A DNA stretch of 13,419 nucleotides from DATBFX01 sp036558305. GTDB taxonomy: Bacteria > Chloroflexota > Chloroflexia > Thermomicrobiales > UBA6265. The notes beneath the pieces are model-generated. The model had not been told where the DNA came from, did not search any database, and worked only from the letters and a program-made list of their open reading frames with translations. Shown one piece after another: positions 12,856 to 13,419 of this stretch. Location of the stretch: NCBI GenBank assembly GCA_036558305.1, contig DATBFX010000355.1, positions 1 to 13,419 of the forward strand, written 5' to 3'. The stretch's first letter is position 1; every line of letters begins with the position of its first letter. The position numbers and the translations under genes are program-made.

Positions 12856-13419
12856 ATCGCGGCCAGAGATTCAGTTCTTGCGTCCAGGCGTGCGCCGGTT
12901 GGCGAAGGAGGTAAAGGATCGCATCGGCCACGTCCTCGGGGTTGAGGTAGTGTTTGCCGGCGGCGATGGCGGCTTGCTTTTCGGCGACCGTGCGGCCGCC
13001 GAAGTCGGTCAGGATCGAACCGGGGAGGACGGTGCTGACCTTGATGCCGTCGCCGCCGACCTCGGCCGCGAGCGACTCCATGAACCCGATCAGACCGAAC
13101 TTCGAGGCCGAGTAGGCGGCGAGGTCGGCGTACCCTTGCTTGCCGGCGCCTGAACCGATCGAGACGATCGCGCCGCCGCCTCGCTCCCGCATCGACGGCA
13201 CGACCGCACGGCAGAGGAGAAAGACGCCGGTCAGATTCGTCGCCATCGTCTGTTGCCAGGCGTGCAAGGAGTAGCGCTCGACCGGACCGTAGAGGCCGAC
13301 CGCGGCGGCGTTGATCAAGACGTCGATGCCGCCGAACTGCGCGACGGCGCGGGCGACGACGTCGGCGACGGCGATTTCGTCGGCGACGTCTGCCGGCGTC
13401 ACGAGCGCCGTGCCCCTAC
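12854..13419 (-). CDS. Short-chain dehydrogenase/reductase, N-terminus outside the window
   Basis: The frame is open to the right edge and reads RGTALVTPADVADE there, the usual position after the second beta strand of the Rossmann fold, so the GTG at 13402 is probably internal and the glycine-rich cofactor motif is off the window. Visible are 'GGIDVLINAAAVGLYGPVERY' (NAAA in place of the more usual NNAG), 'AIVSIGSGAGKQG' with the catalytic Ser, and 'AAYSASKFGLIGFMESLAAEV' with the Tyr-x3-Lys pair. After these come 'KVSTVLPGSILTDFGG' and 'NPEDVADAILYLLRQPAHAWTQELNLWP'. This is a classical NAD(P)H-dependent oxidoreductase of unknown substrate. The C-terminal end is complete; the TGA (12856-12854) overlaps the end of the heptamer array. 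It is read in the same direction as the secreted-protein gene, but a 250-bp gap with its own signals separates them. Confidence 0.88.
   Translation of the reverse strand, partial: RGTALVTPADVADEIAVADVVARAVAQFGGIDVLINAAAVGLYGPVERYSLHAWQQTMATNLTGVFLLCRAVVPSMRERGGGAIVSIGSGAGKQGYADLAAYSASKFGLIGFMESLAAEVGGDGIKVSTVLPGSILTDFGGRTVAEKQAAIAAGKHYLNPEDVADAILYLLRQPAHAWTQELNLWPR

Noticed and set aside
12743..13153. Plus-strand open frame reading MLKNTNNKRQVQSGEWQGASDRRPKLEARSSKL...
   Set aside because: Its first part is the heptamer array translated, and the rest is the antisense of the SDR gene; it has no ribosome site.

Overview
The window is GC-rich (roughly two thirds G+C by eye) and densely coding on both strands. 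Several genes have Shine-Dalgarno sequences, and GTG and TTG starts occur. Three things point towards a Chloroflexota (Thermomicrobia-like) bacterium: an Uma2-family protein, a DUF3417-type alpha-glucan phosphorylase, and a small ORF with an N-terminus of the 'MDGSRFDALARSL' type. This assignment is an inference from gene style only, because the window holds no rRNA or other phylogenetic marker.

Left part (1-5233): the window opens inside a conserved uncharacterised protein of a kind I associate with Gfo/Idh/MocA-like oxidoreductase contexts. Next is the C-terminal scrap of a luciferase-like monooxygenase (pseudogene). A minus-strand pair follows, a SAM-dependent methyltransferase and a membrane-anchored protein of unknown function. 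Divergent from the pair is a multi-span GT39/ArnT-like glycosyltransferase. The three intact genes together suggest polyprenyl-linked sugar or cell-surface glycan chemistry.

Middle (5234-8484): a short intergenic region carries a clean promoter whose -35 box sits in a perfect 16-bp palindrome, followed by a tiny, perhaps decayed ORF. It converges on glgP (alpha-glucan phosphorylase, 714 aa, minus strand). Between glgP and a divergent Uma2-family gene lies a perfect 28-bp palindrome.

Right part (8508-11536): a compact minus-strand operon runs MarR regulator, two-domain VOC ring-cleaving dioxygenase, phospholipase/carboxylesterase-family hydrolase, flavin reductase-like protein. It starts from a promoter whose -10 overlaps an inverted repeat. 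The content matches the MhqR-controlled quinone/hydroquinone detoxification genes of Firmicutes (MhqR, MhqO/MhqE, MhqD), here in what seems to be a distant lineage with a flavin reductase added.

End (11586-13419): a secreted, helical, Pro/Gly-rich protein of unknown function has a perfect 30-bp palindrome as probable terminator. Upstream of it are five direct repeats (CTGAA/G, exactly 11 bp apart) that look like a binding array for a PhoB/OmpR-type response regulator. Beyond these is an array of degenerate 7-bp repeats in two opposed arms, which abuts the stop codon of a truncated SDR-family gene that leaves the window. The best candidates for new biology are the 11-bp phased array with its secreted target, the Mhq-like operon, and the heptamer array.
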